Assembly (NCBI GenBank): GCA_030148305.1
Contig: JASBTS010000186.1
Location: 1-32,741 of the forward strand
Reading direction: 5' to 3'
Length of the DNA stretch: 32,741 nucleotides
Source: Allomuricauda sp.
GTDB taxonomy: Bacteria; Bacteroidota; Bacteroidia; Flavobacteriales; Flavobacteriaceae
In this document: positions 1 to 8,113 of the stretch, one piece after another
Layout: the number at the start of each line of letters is the position of its first letter
How positions within the stretch are numbered: position 1 is the stretch's first letter
Notes under the pieces: generated by a model
Database searches by the model: none
What the model was told of the DNA's origin: nothing
What the model saw: the letters and a program-made list of their open reading frames with translations, nothing else
Program-made: the position numbers and the translations under genes

Positions 1-68
1 AATGAAAACCATAGAACAGCAGAAATCAATCCGATTGCAATGAGTGCTATTTTTATTATTTTATTCAT
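1..68 (-). CDS. Partial small membrane protein, N-terminus only
   Basis: An ATG at 68 on the minus strand opens a frame that runs off the left edge. The 22 visible residues begin MNKIIKIALIAIGLISAVLW, one hydrophobic helix that could be a membrane anchor or signal peptide. It starts 27 bases after the stop of the ExbB/TolQ gene on the same strand, so it is probably the next gene of that transcript. In Bacteroidota an ExbB-type gene is commonly followed by a short membrane protein and then by ExbD-type genes; that this is such a protein is inference from position. Confidence 0.6.
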   Translation of the reverse strand, partial: MNKIIKIALIAIGLISAVLWFS

Positions 69-95
69 GTTTCCCGATAGTTTTTAATTCCGTAA

Positions 96-824
96 TTATT
101 TCTTGTGTGCCGCCAACATATCAATCAAGGATATAGAGGCATCTTCCATGTCGTTTACGATACTATCGATCTTGGCAATGATATAGTTATAGAAAATCTG
201 AAGGATGATGGCCACGATCAAACCGAATACCGTGGTCAACAAGGCCACCTGGATATCACCAGCGATCAAAGAGGCACTCAAGTTACCAACAGCGGCGATT
301 TTTTGGAAGGCCTGGATCATACCGATTACCGTACCCATGAACCCAAGCATCGGGGCCACAGCGATAAACAAGGACAACCAAGATACGTTTTTCTCCAATT
401 GGCCCATTTGTACACCTCCGTAGGCAACAACTGCTTTCTCAGCAGATTCCAAACCTTCGGAAGATCTGTCCAATCCTTGGTAGAAGATGGAAGCAACAGG
501 TCCTTTTGTGTTCCTGCAAACCTCTTTGGCCGCTTCTACACCTCCAGAAGCCAATGCATCTTCAACTTGTTGTTTCAATTTAGCAGTGTTGGTAGTTGCC
601 AAATTCAAATAGATAATTCTTTCGATGGCTACAGCCAATCCCAATATCAAACAAAGAAGTACAATACCCATGAAGGCAGGACCCCCTTGAATAAATTGTT
701 CTTTCAATACCTGGGTGAAACCTTTGCTGGCTTCAGCTTCTTCTTGCAACATTGCTGCAGATGCAGTTGTAGTTCCCATCACAAACATTCCGGCAACAGC
801 CAGAGTAAAGGATATTTTTTTCAT
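96..824 (-). CDS. ExbB/TolQ/MotA-family proton channel protein
   Basis: 242 residues. Members of this family form the pentameric inner-membrane channel that, with ExbD/TolR, turns the proton gradient into work for TonB- or Tol-dependent transport. Visible features are a hydrophobic N-terminal segment (residues 4-23) ending in an ASAA-like signal cleavage site, a second helix at about 50-72 ending in AIERIIYL, a cytoplasmic loop, and the paired C-terminal helices at about 147-172 (containing PMLGFMGTVIGM) and 190-216 (TTVFGLIVAII), which form the MotA/TolQ/ExbB signature. The extra N-terminal signal-like segment is common in Bacteroidota versions. A tRNA gene lies 79 bases upstream and a small membrane gene follows. 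Whether it serves TonB or Tol cannot be decided here, so no symbol is given. Confidence 0.9.
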   Translation of the reverse strand: MKKISFTLAVAGMFVMGTTTASAAMLQEEAEASKGFTQVLKEQFIQGGPAFMGIVLLCLILGLAVAIERIIYLNLATTNTAKLKQQVEDALASGGVEAAKEVCRNTKGPVASIFYQGLDRSSEGLESAEKAVVAYGGVQMGQLEKNVSWLSLFIAVAPMLGFMGTVIGMIQAFQKIAAVGNLSASLIAGDIQVALLTTVFGLIVAIILQIFYNYIIAKIDSIVNDMEDASISLIDMLAAHKK

Positions 825-903
825 TTTACTTAAAACTTAAATTTAGTTAGTTAATAATGTTAAAGATATAAAAATTTTGCAATTGAAAAACTAAAATACC
901 TTG

Positions 904-991
904 CAGAGAGGAAGGGATTCGAACCCTCGATACACTTTTGGTGTATACACACTTTCCAGGCGTGCGCCTTCGACCACTCGGCCACCTCTCT
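904..991 (-). tRNA. tRNA-Ser (GGA anticodon)
   Basis: The 88-nt cloverleaf on the minus strand has a 7-bp acceptor stem AGAGAGG/CCTCTCT and discriminator G at 904. The anticodon stem CACGC/GTGTG encloses loop CTGGAAA, giving anticodon GGA (plus-strand 955-957), which reads UCC and UCU. The long variable arm (stem TACAC/GTGTA) is the class II feature expected of serine tRNAs, and the T-arm has GGTTCGAATCC. The 3' CCA is not encoded (GCAA follows), so it would be added after transcription. Confidence 0.95.
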
Positions 992-1057
992 ATTCCTTCA
1001 TTTAGGCCGACCAATAAACGAAAAAATAATCAGTTATAGAAATTTGATGCGTTAATT

Positions 1058-2089
1058 TTACACCATTTCACCACGCAATGGTGTTTCGTAAATTGTCTTG
1101 AACAATGCATCGGGAACACCAGTGCCCAATAGGTACATGGCCTTGGTTATAGCGGCCTCTGTTGTAATATCCTTGCCGTTAATCAGTTGCATCTCCTTCA
1201 ACTTTTCACTGGTTTCGTAATGGCCCATAAAAACACTGCCTCCCGAGCACTGCGTCACGTTAATTATGTGCAAACCTTTTTTTACTGCCCATTTCAATTC
1301 TTGCAGAAACCAGTCGTCCATTGGGGCATTTCCTGCTCCGTAAGTTTCCAAAACAAGGGCCTTTAAATGGGGGATTTGGAGCATTGCCTTCATCACATCT
1401 TGATTGATTCCGGGAAACAATTTGAGAATTGCCACCCGATCATCCATCTTTTTATGTACCAAAAGAGACTTGTTCTTGACCGGTTTTTTCAACAAATAAT
1501 TGTGATGCACCTTTAAATGCACCCCCGATTCCACCAAAGGCGGGTAATTTAAGGAAGCAAAAGCTTCAAAATGCTCTGCATTGATCTTGGTGGTCCGGTT
1601 GCCACGGTACAACTTGTATTCAAAATAGAGCCCTACCTCCTGCACTACGGGCTTGCCATTTTGTTGAAGCGAAGCAATCTCAATAGAAGTGATCAAATTT
1701 TCCTTCGCATCGGTCCTGAGGTCCCCGATGGGCAATTGTGATCCTGTAAAAATGACCGGTTTGTCCAGATTCTCCAGCATAAAGCTCAACGCGGATGCCG
1801 AATAGCTCATCGTATCACTACCGTGGAGCACCACAAAACCGTCATGGTCCTCATAATGTTCCTCGATGATGGAAGCGATCAAAGACCAATAACTCGGGTT
1901 CATGTTGGATGAATCTATCGGATTTTTGAAGGACACCCCTTTTAAGGTACAATCCAATTGGTTCAGCTCCGGAATGTTCTTGATGAGTTCATCAAAATTG
2001 AAGGCCCGAAGGGCACCGGTCTCGTAATCTTTGACCATCCCGATGGTACCTCCGGTATAAATGAGCAATATGTTCGTTTTTCTTTTCAT
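1058..2089 (-). CDS. ansA: Type I (cytoplasmic) L-asparaginase
   Basis: 343 residues, the usual length for AnsA-type asparaginases, which hydrolyse asparagine to aspartate and ammonia. The first catalytic Thr lies in TGGTIG (residues 12-17). The second catalytic motif HGSDTM is at 89-94, GSQLP follows at 116-120 and the RTDAKEN segment at 125-131 carries the conserved Asp and Lys. There is no signal peptide, which fits the low-affinity cytoplasmic type rather than the periplasmic AnsB type. The start lies 3 bases after the tatD stop, so the two are almost certainly co-transcribed. No clear terminator hairpin is visible between its stop and the tRNA downstream. Confidence 0.93.
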   Translation of the reverse strand: MKRKTNILLIYTGGTIGMVKDYETGALRAFNFDELIKNIPELNQLDCTLKGVSFKNPIDSSNMNPSYWSLIASIIEEHYEDHDGFVVLHGSDTMSYSASALSFMLENLDKPVIFTGSQLPIGDLRTDAKENLITSIEIASLQQNGKPVVQEVGLYFEYKLYRGNRTTKINAEHFEAFASLNYPPLVESGVHLKVHHNYLLKKPVKNKSLLVHKKMDDRVAILKLFPGINQDVMKAMLQIPHLKALVLETYGAGNAPMDDWFLQELKWAVKKGLHIINVTQCSGGSVFMGHYETSEKLKEMQLINGKDITTEAAITKAMYLLGTGVPDALFKTIYETPLRGEMV

Positions 2090-2092
2090 GTG

Positions 2093-2860
2093 CTACACCC
2101 CGAATACGTGTTTGGAATTTTCCGTTGTGATGGCTGCAATTTCCTCTATGGGCATACCATATATATAGGAAAGCTTTTCCAACACCTGCACAATATAGGA
2201 ACTTTCATTGCGCTTACCGCGATAGGGAACCGGGGCCAAATAAGGTGAATCGGTCTCCAAAACGATGTGTTTTAAATTGATTTGATGCAAAAACTGGTCT
2301 ATTTTCCCATTTTTAAAAGTAGCCACTCCCCCAATGCCTAATTTCATGTTATAGGAAATGGCTTGATGGGCCTGTTCCAAGGTACCGGTAAAGCAATGGA
2401 AAATCCCAAAAAGGTCATCGCTTTTTTCTTGTTCCAAAACCTCAAAAATTTCATCAAAGGCATCCCTGCAATGGATCACAATGGGCAATTGGTGTTTTTT
2501 GGCCAACCGAATCTGGAACACAAAGGCCTCTTGCTGTTGTTTCAAAAAAGTCTTGTCCCAATACAGGTCGATACCGATTTCACCCACGGCAAAAAACCTT
2601 CGTTTGGACAACCATGCTTCCACCAAAGCCAGTTCTTCTTGATAGTTTTCCTTAACATGGGTAGGATGCAATCCCATCATCAAAAATACATTTTGGGGAT
2701 AGTTGGACTCCAAATCCAACATGGACTGGGTGTAGGTGGAATCGATGGCGGGGATAAAAAAACGCTCCACGCCAGCATCCAGTGCCCGTTGCATCATGGC
2801 ATCGCGGTCCTCTTCAAATGCTTCACTATATAAATGGGTATGGGTGTCTGATATAATCAT
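2093..2860 (-). CDS. tatD: TatD-family metal-dependent hydrolase
   Basis: 255 residues, typical for TatD/YcfH enzymes, which are TIM-barrel metal-dependent 3'-5' exonucleases/DNases of the amidohydrolase superfamily. The metal ligands are visible: H7 and H9 in DTHTHLY, E94 in VGEIGIDLYW, H130 in VIHCRDAF, H155 in FHCFTG and D204 in LETDSPYLAP. It sits between the zinc-ribbon protein (16 bases upstream) and ansA (3 bases downstream). Functional pairing with asparaginase is not obvious, but the three genes form a tight minus-strand operon. Paralogues in this family differ in substrate, so the exact substrate is unproven. Confidence 0.92.
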   Translation of the reverse strand: MIISDTHTHLYSEAFEEDRDAMMQRALDAGVERFFIPAIDSTYTQSMLDLESNYPQNVFLMMGLHPTHVKENYQEELALVEAWLSKRRFFAVGEIGIDLYWDKTFLKQQQEAFVFQIRLAKKHQLPIVIHCRDAFDEIFEVLEQEKSDDLFGIFHCFTGTLEQAHQAISYNMKLGIGGVATFKNGKIDQFLHQINLKHIVLETDSPYLAPVPYRGKRNESSYIVQVLEKLSYIYGMPIEEIAAITTENSKHVFGV

Positions 2861-2876
2861 TTTAATAGGTTCTAAT

Positions 2877-3242
2877 TTAGTGCCACGTATAAAAACAAAA
2901 TCTACACTGTTTTGCGGAAGGTGTCCTAGCTATTTTCTCACATTTTGGACAAACATTAAGGTTCAATTCGTCCTTGTGTACCTTATAAATACGAGTCGCT
3001 GTATTTTTCATGAATTCAGAATATCCATTTTCCAACAACTTTTTTACCTCCTGGTCCTCAGTAAAAAACCTACCTTTTGCATTCTCGATTGCTTCAAAAG
3101 TGTTATCCGGATATTTTCCAAACTTGGCCATTCCAAAATGATGGCGTTTTGCCTTAATCTCCAATTCTGAATAATACTTTAAGCAATATTCAAAAATATA
3201 GTCTATCAACTCTTGATAAATTTCATCAGGCTGCATATACAA
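2877..3242 (-). CDS. Conserved hypothetical protein with C-terminal zinc ribbon
   Basis: 121 residues, not assigned to a named family. The N-terminal 90 residues are predicted mostly helical and rich in charged and aromatic residues, for example YIFEYCLKYYSELEIK. The C-terminus has two cysteine pairs, CPKC (98, 101) and CRFC (113, 116), a spacing expected of a zinc ribbon, and ends in FYTWH. Met3 (3236) is an alternative start; it would lengthen the very short leader implied by the promoter just upstream. The gene is first in the operon with tatD and ansA. A nucleic-acid or protein-binding role is possible from the zinc ribbon, but nothing in the sequence proves it. Confidence 0.7.
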   Translation of the reverse strand: MYMQPDEIYQELIDYIFEYCLKYYSELEIKAKRHHFGMAKFGKYPDNTFEAIENAKGRFFTEDQEVKKLLENGYSEFMKNTATRIYKVHKDELNLNVCPKCEKIARTPSAKQCRFCFYTWH

Positions 3243-3254
3243 ATACTTCTAACA

Positions 3255-3284
3255 CAAAAATAGATTTATCTTAGTTGTCCCAAA
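3255..3284 (-). promoter_or_regulatory. Predicted housekeeping promoter of the zinc-ribbon/tatD/ansA operon
   Basis: In gene sense there is TTTG (3284-3281), an 18-nt spacer and TATTTTTG (3262-3255), a perfect match to the Bacteroidota -7 consensus TAnnTTTG with a -33 TTTG at almost the classical spacing. The -7 box ends 12 bases before the annotated start at 3242. Transcription start is inferred. Confidence 0.6.
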
Positions 3285-3312
3285 ACTTTCATATCCAATA
3301 AAACATTTTGAG

Positions 3313-3334
3313 ATGCTTCGATTGCGCTCAGCAT
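3313..3334. repeat. Short palindromic interspersed repeat, copy 1
   Basis: ATGCT and AGCAT (3313-3317 and 3330-3334) form a 5-bp stem around the 12-nt loop TCGATTGCGCTC. The loop matches copy 2 (3823-3846) at 9 of 12 positions while the stem sequence differs but stays paired. Copy 1 is followed by GACA. It lies between the promoter of the minus-strand tatD operon and the start of the plus-strand protease gene. It resembles the REP-like GCTTCGACT-CGCTCAGC elements common in Bacteroidota intergenic DNA (from memory). Confidence 0.6.
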
Positions 3335-3354
3335 GACATCACTCCATTAACAAT

Positions 3355-3792
3355 ATGACATCACTGAAAAAGTTCCTGAAATCCAAAGACTACATTAAGG
3401 TGCCGCTGGTGTTCACCGAAACCAACCATTTTGAAATCGTGGCCAAGATCAATGGGGTTTCGGGCAAGTTCATTTTGGATACCGGAGCTTCCAACACCTG
3501 TGTGGGCATGGACAAAATCGAGCTTTTTAAAATGGTTTCCGAAGCTACCGACATTAAAGCGGCCGGAGCAGGTGCCACGGAAATGGAAACCCTTATTTCC
3601 ACTAAAAACAAAATCCAAATCGGGGACTGGAAAAAGAACGAATTGAAGATTGTACTTTTTGACCTGGTACATGTGAACCAAGCCTTGGTTTCTCATAACG
3701 CTTTGCCCGTGGATGGCATCATCGGTGCCGATGTCCTTAAAAAAGGAAAAGCCGTGATCGACTACAATAAAAAATGCCTCTACTTAAAATAG
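3355..3792 (+). CDS. Retropepsin-like (clan AA) aspartic protease
   Basis: 145 residues. The catalytic loop FILDTGAS (DTG at 42-44) and the downstream GIIGADVLKKG (121-131) are the paired signatures of a single-lobe retropepsin fold, which would have to dimerise to complete the active site. There is no signal peptide or membrane segment, so it is predicted cytoplasmic. Similar one-lobe proteins occur widely in Bacteroidota, with unknown substrates. The gene stands alone on the plus strand, flanked on each side by a copy of the palindromic repeat, and converges on odhB. The start at 3355 (MTSLKKFLKS) is the most upstream in-frame ATG near repeat copy 1. Confidence 0.8.
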   Translation: MTSLKKFLKSKDYIKVPLVFTETNHFEIVAKINGVSGKFILDTGASNTCVGMDKIELFKMVSEATDIKAAGAGATEMETLISTKNKIQIGDWKKNELKIVLFDLVHVNQALVSHNALPVDGIIGADVLKKGKAVIDYNKKCLYLK

Positions 3793-3822
3793 TAAAGGCA
3801 TTTGTCAGTTCGAGCATTGAAT

Positions 3823-3846
3823 TACCCTTCAACTACGCTCAGGGTA
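3823..3846. repeat. Short palindromic interspersed repeat, copy 2
   Basis: TACCCT and AGGGTA (3823-3828 and 3841-3846) form a 6-bp stem around the 12-nt loop TCAACTACGCTC, the same architecture as copy 1 at 3313-3334. It is preceded by TTTGTCAGTTCGAGC (3801-3815), which resembles the opposite arm of longer flavobacterial REP-like elements. It sits in the 73-base gap between the convergent protease gene and odhB, so it could also help terminate transcription, though no T-tract is present. Confidence 0.6.
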
Positions 3847-3865
3847 CCAGCAACTACTCTTTATA

Positions 3866-5083
3866 TTATAGCTCCAAAGCTCTTTTCACGTTTCCGTCCA
3901 TCAACAATTCTTCTGGACTTTCCAAAGCTTCTTTCACAGCTACCAAGAACCCGACGGATTCTTTACCGTCAATGATTCGGTGGTCATAGGAAAGGGCCAC
4001 GTACATGATGGGTGCAATGGCAATGGCTCCATCCCTTACGATAGGACGCTCCACAATGTTGTGCATTCCCAAGATACCACTTTGCGGTGGGTTGATAATC
4101 GGTGTGCTCAGCATGGAACCGAAAACACCACCATTGGTGATGGTAAAGGTACCGCCTGTCATTTCATCCACAGTGATTTCCCCTTCCCTGGCACGGATAG
4201 CCAATCTCTTGATTTCAGCTTCAATTCCTCTAAAGGTCAAGTTTTCGGCATTTCGGATTACTGGCACCATTAGACCCTTGGGTCCTGATACGGCAATACT
4301 GATATCACAGAAATCATAGGAAATCATTTCCTTGCCATCGATCATGGAGTTTACGGCCGGGTACATTTGCAACGCCCTGATCACCGCCTTGGTGAAGAAG
4401 GACATAAAGCCAAGCCCCACATTATGCTTGTCCTTGAACTCATCTTTGTACTGATTCCTTAAATCGAAGATAGCGGTCATATCCACCTCGTTGAAGGTGG
4501 TCAACATGGCGGTCTCGTTTTTGGCAGCTACCAAACGTTCGGCCACTTTTCTACGCAACATGGACAACTTGGAACGGGTCTCACCACGGTTACCTCCTGT
4601 TGGGGTTCCCATGGATGGAACTGCCTGAACGGCATCTTCCTTGGTGATACGTCCATCCCTTCCTGTACCTGCTACAGATGAAGGGGCAATACCCTTTTCA
4701 TCCAATATCTTTTTGGCAGCTGGTGAAGGAGCACCAGAAGCGTAGGTTTCTTTTTTAGGTTCTTCCTTTTTTGGTTCCGCTTTGGGCTCTTCTTTTTTAG
4801 GTTCCTCTTTTTTCTCGGCTTGTGGAGTGGCACCATCAGGTCTTGGTGCACTGGTATCGATAAGGCAAACCACCTCACCAACGGCCACGGCATCTCCTAC
4901 CTCGGCCTTAAGGGTAATAATTCCGCTTTCCTCTGCAGGAAGCTCCAACGTTGCCTTGTCCGAGTCCACCTCGGCAATGGCCTGGTCCTTCTCTACGTAG
5001 TCACCATCGGCAACCAACCATTCGGCGATTTCAACCTCTGTAATGGATTCCCCTGGTGAGGGAACTTTCATTTCTAAAACCAT
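3866..5083 (-). CDS. odhB: 2-oxoglutarate dehydrogenase E2, dihydrolipoyl succinyltransferase
   Basis: 405 residues, the normal length for SucB/OdhB. It transfers the succinyl group from E1-bound thiamine diphosphate through lipoyl-lysine to CoA in the TCA cycle. The order is an N-terminal lipoyl domain (1-76, lipoyl Lys43 in VDSDKATLE), a charged linker of E/K/P repeats (about 89-113), a peripheral subunit-binding domain (about 117-155) and the catalytic domain with H368 and D372 in the YDHRIIDG motif. It lies 22 bases downstream of the E1 gene on the same strand. The E3 component (lpd) is not in the window. The single lipoyl domain and the E1 partner identify it as the 2-oxoglutarate rather than the pyruvate enzyme. 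Confidence 0.96.
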   Translation of the reverse strand: MVLEMKVPSPGESITEVEIAEWLVADGDYVEKDQAIAEVDSDKATLELPAEESGIITLKAEVGDAVAVGEVVCLIDTSAPRPDGATPQAEKKEEPKKEEPKAEPKKEEPKKETYASGAPSPAAKKILDEKGIAPSSVAGTGRDGRITKEDAVQAVPSMGTPTGGNRGETRSKLSMLRRKVAERLVAAKNETAMLTTFNEVDMTAIFDLRNQYKDEFKDKHNVGLGFMSFFTKAVIRALQMYPAVNSMIDGKEMISYDFCDISIAVSGPKGLMVPVIRNAENLTFRGIEAEIKRLAIRAREGEITVDEMTGGTFTITNGGVFGSMLSTPIINPPQSGILGMHNIVERPIVRDGAIAIAPIMYVALSYDHRIIDGKESVGFLVAVKEALESPEELLMDGNVKRALEL

Positions 5084-5105
5084 GCTGTTATAGTTTATAC
5101 TTGTA

Positions 5106-7904
5106 TTATCGAATTAACATATTGTCCTTACTCTTGTCGAAAACATACTCCAACACCTGGGCATGTCGTCTTTTGGAACGCACTGCGCTACCTGCTGCAG
5201 GAGCCCCATAAAATCTTCGGGATGCCACCCTGAATTGTTTGGCTTCGTCCAAATGCATCAGCATATGGCCCCAAGCCCCCATATTCCTAGGTTCTTCCTG
5301 CGCCCAAACAATGTCGTCCGCATTCTTGTATTTTTTGATGATGTCGCGCATTTCATCCGCTGGCAATGGGAACAATTGTTCCACTCGCACCAAGGCTACA
5401 TCGTCCCTGTTCAATTCCTCTTTTTTCTCCAAAAGATCATAGTAGAACTTACCGGTACAGAACACCAAGGTTTTTACTTTGGATACATTGGCTTCAGCAT
5501 CATCAATAACCATTTGGAAACTTCCGTTGGCCATTTCCTCCTTGGTGGAAACTACTTTTGGATGCCTTAACAAACTTTTCGGTGTGAACACAACCAAAGG
5601 TTTCCTAAAATTGGCCTTCATCTGTCTGCGCAACAAATGGAACAGGTTGGCAGGTGTGGTTACATCGGCAACAAACATATTATCCTTGGCACAAAGCTGA
5701 AGATAACGTTCCATACGGGCCGAAGAGTGCTCCGCTCCCTGACCTTCATAACCATGTGGCAACAATAATACCAATCCGTTCTGCAATTTCCATTTATCCT
5801 CTGCGGCGGATAAGTATTGGTCGATGATGATCTGGGCACCATTACTAAAGTCCCCAAACTGGGCTTCCCAAATGGTCAACGTTTTGGGACTAGCCATAGC
5901 ATATCCATAATCAAAGCCCATTACGGCATATTCGGAAAGCAGGGAATTGTATATATGGAACTTACCGTTTTGATTGGAACCCAATTCGTTCAACAAGGTA
6001 ATTTCCTCCTCATGCATTTCAGTCTTGATCACAGCGTGGCGGTGGGAGAATGTACCCCGTTCCACATCCTGACCGGACATGCGAACATCATACCCTTCTT
6101 GAATCAACGATCCGTAGGCCAAAAGTTCGCCCATGGCCCAATCCAGATTGTTATCCTTAAAGTACATGTCATGACGGGCTTCTACCAAACGCTCCAATTT
6201 TCTCAAGAACTTTTTCCCTTCGGGAAGTGCAGTGATGCTCTTGGCAATCTCATCCAACTTCTTAAGGTCGTAAGTGGTATCCATAGGAGAAAGCATCACC
6301 TCTTCGGTCACTTGCTCAAATCCTTCCCACTCATCTTGCATAAATGGTGTGATCCTGGTCTTTTCTATTTTGCGGGAATCCAAAAGGTTCTCTTCCAAGT
6401 TCGTTTTGTATTCCTCTTCCAATCGGCTTACATAATCCTTGTCGATAATACCTTCGGCCAACAATTTTTGCGCATAAATATCCCTTGGATTATCATGCTT
6501 GGAAATGGCCTTGTATAACAACGGCTGGGTGAATTTTGGCTCATCCCCTTCATTGTGACCATACTTACGATATCCCAAAAGATCAAGGAACACATCACGC
6601 TGGTATCTCATTCGATATTCCAAGGCAAAGGTAGCGGCGTGTACCACAGCCTCTGCATCATCTGCATTCACGTGAAGTACAGGTGACAAGGTCACTTTCC
6701 CCACATCGGTGCAATAGGTAGAGGAACGTGCATCCAAATAGTTGGTGGTAAACCCGATCTGGTTGTTTACCACTATATGAATGGTTCCACCGGTATGGTA
6801 ACCGTCCAAACGGGCCATTTGTACAACTTCGTACACCACACCTTGACCTGCAAATGCGGCATCCCCGTGTACCAAAATGGGCAGTACTTCGGAAACATTG
6901 TCAACGTGGTCATGGTCCTGTTTTGCTCTTGCGATACCTTCCACAACGGAATTTACGGTCTCCAAATGGGAAGGGTTGGGAGCAATGTTCATATTGACCA
7001 TTTTACCTGAATCGGTCTCACGCATGGAGGTCCAACCCAAGTGGTATTTCACGTCCCCATCAAAGATGGTTTCTTCGTAATCCTTACCATCGAACTCGCT
7101 AAAAATATCTTTTGGCGATTTCCCAAAGATGTTGGTCAATACGTTCAAACGTCCGCGGTGGGCCATACCCATCACAAACTGCTTCACCCCTTGATCGGCA
7201 GCTTTTTCAATGATCACATCCAAAGCAGGGATCAAGGTTTCGTTCCCTTCCAACGAAAAGCGCTTTTGCCCCACATATTTGGTATGCAAGAAGCTTTCAA
7301 AGGAAACGGCCTCGTTCAATTTACGTAGGATGTTCTTTTTCTCGTCCGCGGTGAATTTTGGATGGTTGTCGTTCACGTTCAACCAATCCTGGATCCATTG
7401 GATGCGTTCCGGGGTACGGATGTACATGTACTCCACCCCGATGGAATTGCAATAAATGCTCTCCAAGTGGGTAATGATCTCCTTCAATGTGGAAGGACCG
7501 ATGCCCAAAATCTTTCCGGCATCGAACACCGTGCCCATATCTTCTTGGGTAAGGCCAAAATTGCCGATTTCCAAGGTAGGCTCATATTTTCTACGTTCCC
7601 TTACCGGATTGGTCTTGGTAAAAAGGTGTCCTCGGGTACGGTAGCCGTCAATAAGGCGGATGACCTGAAACTCTTTCTGAAGGGTTTCGGGCATTTCCAC
7701 CTGCCTGCCATTGGCAAGCACGACCATACCGGATTTCTCAGATTCAATTCCCAAGTCGTCCAAGGAGCTTTCTAGACCGAAATCAAATCCTTGAAAAAAA
7801 GCCCTCCAACTGGGCTCAATACTATCGGGGTTCGTTAGATATTTATCGTACAGCTCCGCAAAAAACGAGGTATGCGCAGCATTTAAAAATGAATATTTGT
7901 CCAT
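5106..7904 (-). CDS. odhA: 2-oxoglutarate dehydrogenase E1 (thiamine diphosphate-dependent)
   Basis: 932 residues, close to the well-studied SucA. It decarboxylates 2-oxoglutarate and reductively succinylates the lipoyl group of OdhB. The N-terminus carries the E1o-specific segment (AELYDKYLTNPDSIEPSWRAF). The middle holds MGMAHRGRLNVL and HGDAAFAGQGVVYE, the thiamine-diphosphate region. The C-terminal transketolase-type domain contains LPHGYEGQGAEHSSARMERYL and ends with an EEPRNMGAWGH motif. The gene order E1-E2 with a 22-base gap is the usual operon. A good promoter lies 38 bases upstream. The start at 7904 (MDKYSFLNAAHTSF) fits the family N-terminus. Confidence 0.97.
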   Translation of the reverse strand: MDKYSFLNAAHTSFFAELYDKYLTNPDSIEPSWRAFFQGFDFGLESSLDDLGIESEKSGMVVLANGRQVEMPETLQKEFQVIRLIDGYRTRGHLFTKTNPVRERRKYEPTLEIGNFGLTQEDMGTVFDAGKILGIGPSTLKEIITHLESIYCNSIGVEYMYIRTPERIQWIQDWLNVNDNHPKFTADEKKNILRKLNEAVSFESFLHTKYVGQKRFSLEGNETLIPALDVIIEKAADQGVKQFVMGMAHRGRLNVLTNIFGKSPKDIFSEFDGKDYEETIFDGDVKYHLGWTSMRETDSGKMVNMNIAPNPSHLETVNSVVEGIARAKQDHDHVDNVSEVLPILVHGDAAFAGQGVVYEVVQMARLDGYHTGGTIHIVVNNQIGFTTNYLDARSSTYCTDVGKVTLSPVLHVNADDAEAVVHAATFALEYRMRYQRDVFLDLLGYRKYGHNEGDEPKFTQPLLYKAISKHDNPRDIYAQKLLAEGIIDKDYVSRLEEEYKTNLEENLLDSRKIEKTRITPFMQDEWEGFEQVTEEVMLSPMDTTYDLKKLDEIAKSITALPEGKKFLRKLERLVEARHDMYFKDNNLDWAMGELLAYGSLIQEGYDVRMSGQDVERGTFSHRHAVIKTEMHEEEITLLNELGSNQNGKFHIYNSLLSEYAVMGFDYGYAMASPKTLTIWEAQFGDFSNGAQIIIDQYLSAAEDKWKLQNGLVLLLPHGYEGQGAEHSSARMERYLQLCAKDNMFVADVTTPANLFHLLRRQMKANFRKPLVVFTPKSLLRHPKVVSTKEEMANGSFQMVIDDAEANVSKVKTLVFCTGKFYYDLLEKKEELNRDDVALVRVEQLFPLPADEMRDIIKKYKNADDIVWAQEEPRNMGAWGHMLMHLDEAKQFRVASRRFYGAPAAGSAVRSKRRHAQVLEYVFDKSKDNMLIR

Positions 7905-7941
7905 TCTTTCTGTTTCTCCAAAACTTTATGGAAAATTTTGT

Positions 7942-7971
7942 CAAAAATACGGGTTTTACCATTCATACAAA
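7942..7971 (-). promoter_or_regulatory. Predicted housekeeping promoter of odhA-odhB
   Basis: In gene sense there is TTTG (7971-7968), an 18-nt spacer and TATTTTTG (7949-7942). This is the same arrangement as the promoter at 3255-3284 and matches the Bacteroidota TTTG/TAnnTTTG consensus. It leaves an untranslated leader of about 30 bases before the odhA start. No Crp/Fnr-type box is seen nearby. The remaining 140 bases up to 8113 hold AT-rich sequence without a recognisable gene. Confidence 0.55.
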
Positions 7972-8113
7972 TGGCTTTTAACCAAATATTGTCCAAAAAT
8001 CACAACTCTGTTACAGAACCAACGGGAAAGCCTGAATAATGAAATTTTTAACTCAAAACAGCCCAATAAACTAAAAAAAACATAACTTGGTTTCACCTGA
8101 AAACCAACCTAAC

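Noticed and set aside
105-833. Long plus-strand open frame opposite the ExbB/TolQ gene
   Set aside because: Its protein is compositionally odd and matches no family, and the minus strand encodes a clear ExbB/TolQ protein over the same bases. It is a shadow of codon bias.
3331-3360. Repeated ATGACATCACT just before the protease gene as a regulatory direct repeat
   Set aside because: The first copy is the flank of the palindromic repeat and the second includes the start codon; two copies do not establish an operator.
4750-4820. Apparent tandem repeat in odhB
   Set aside because: It is the Glu/Lys/Pro linker between the lipoyl and subunit-binding domains, a normal feature of E2 proteins and not a repeat element.
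5817-6518. 233-codon plus-strand frame inside odhA
   Set aside because: It is fully antisense to conserved E1 sequence, with no start context or family similarity.
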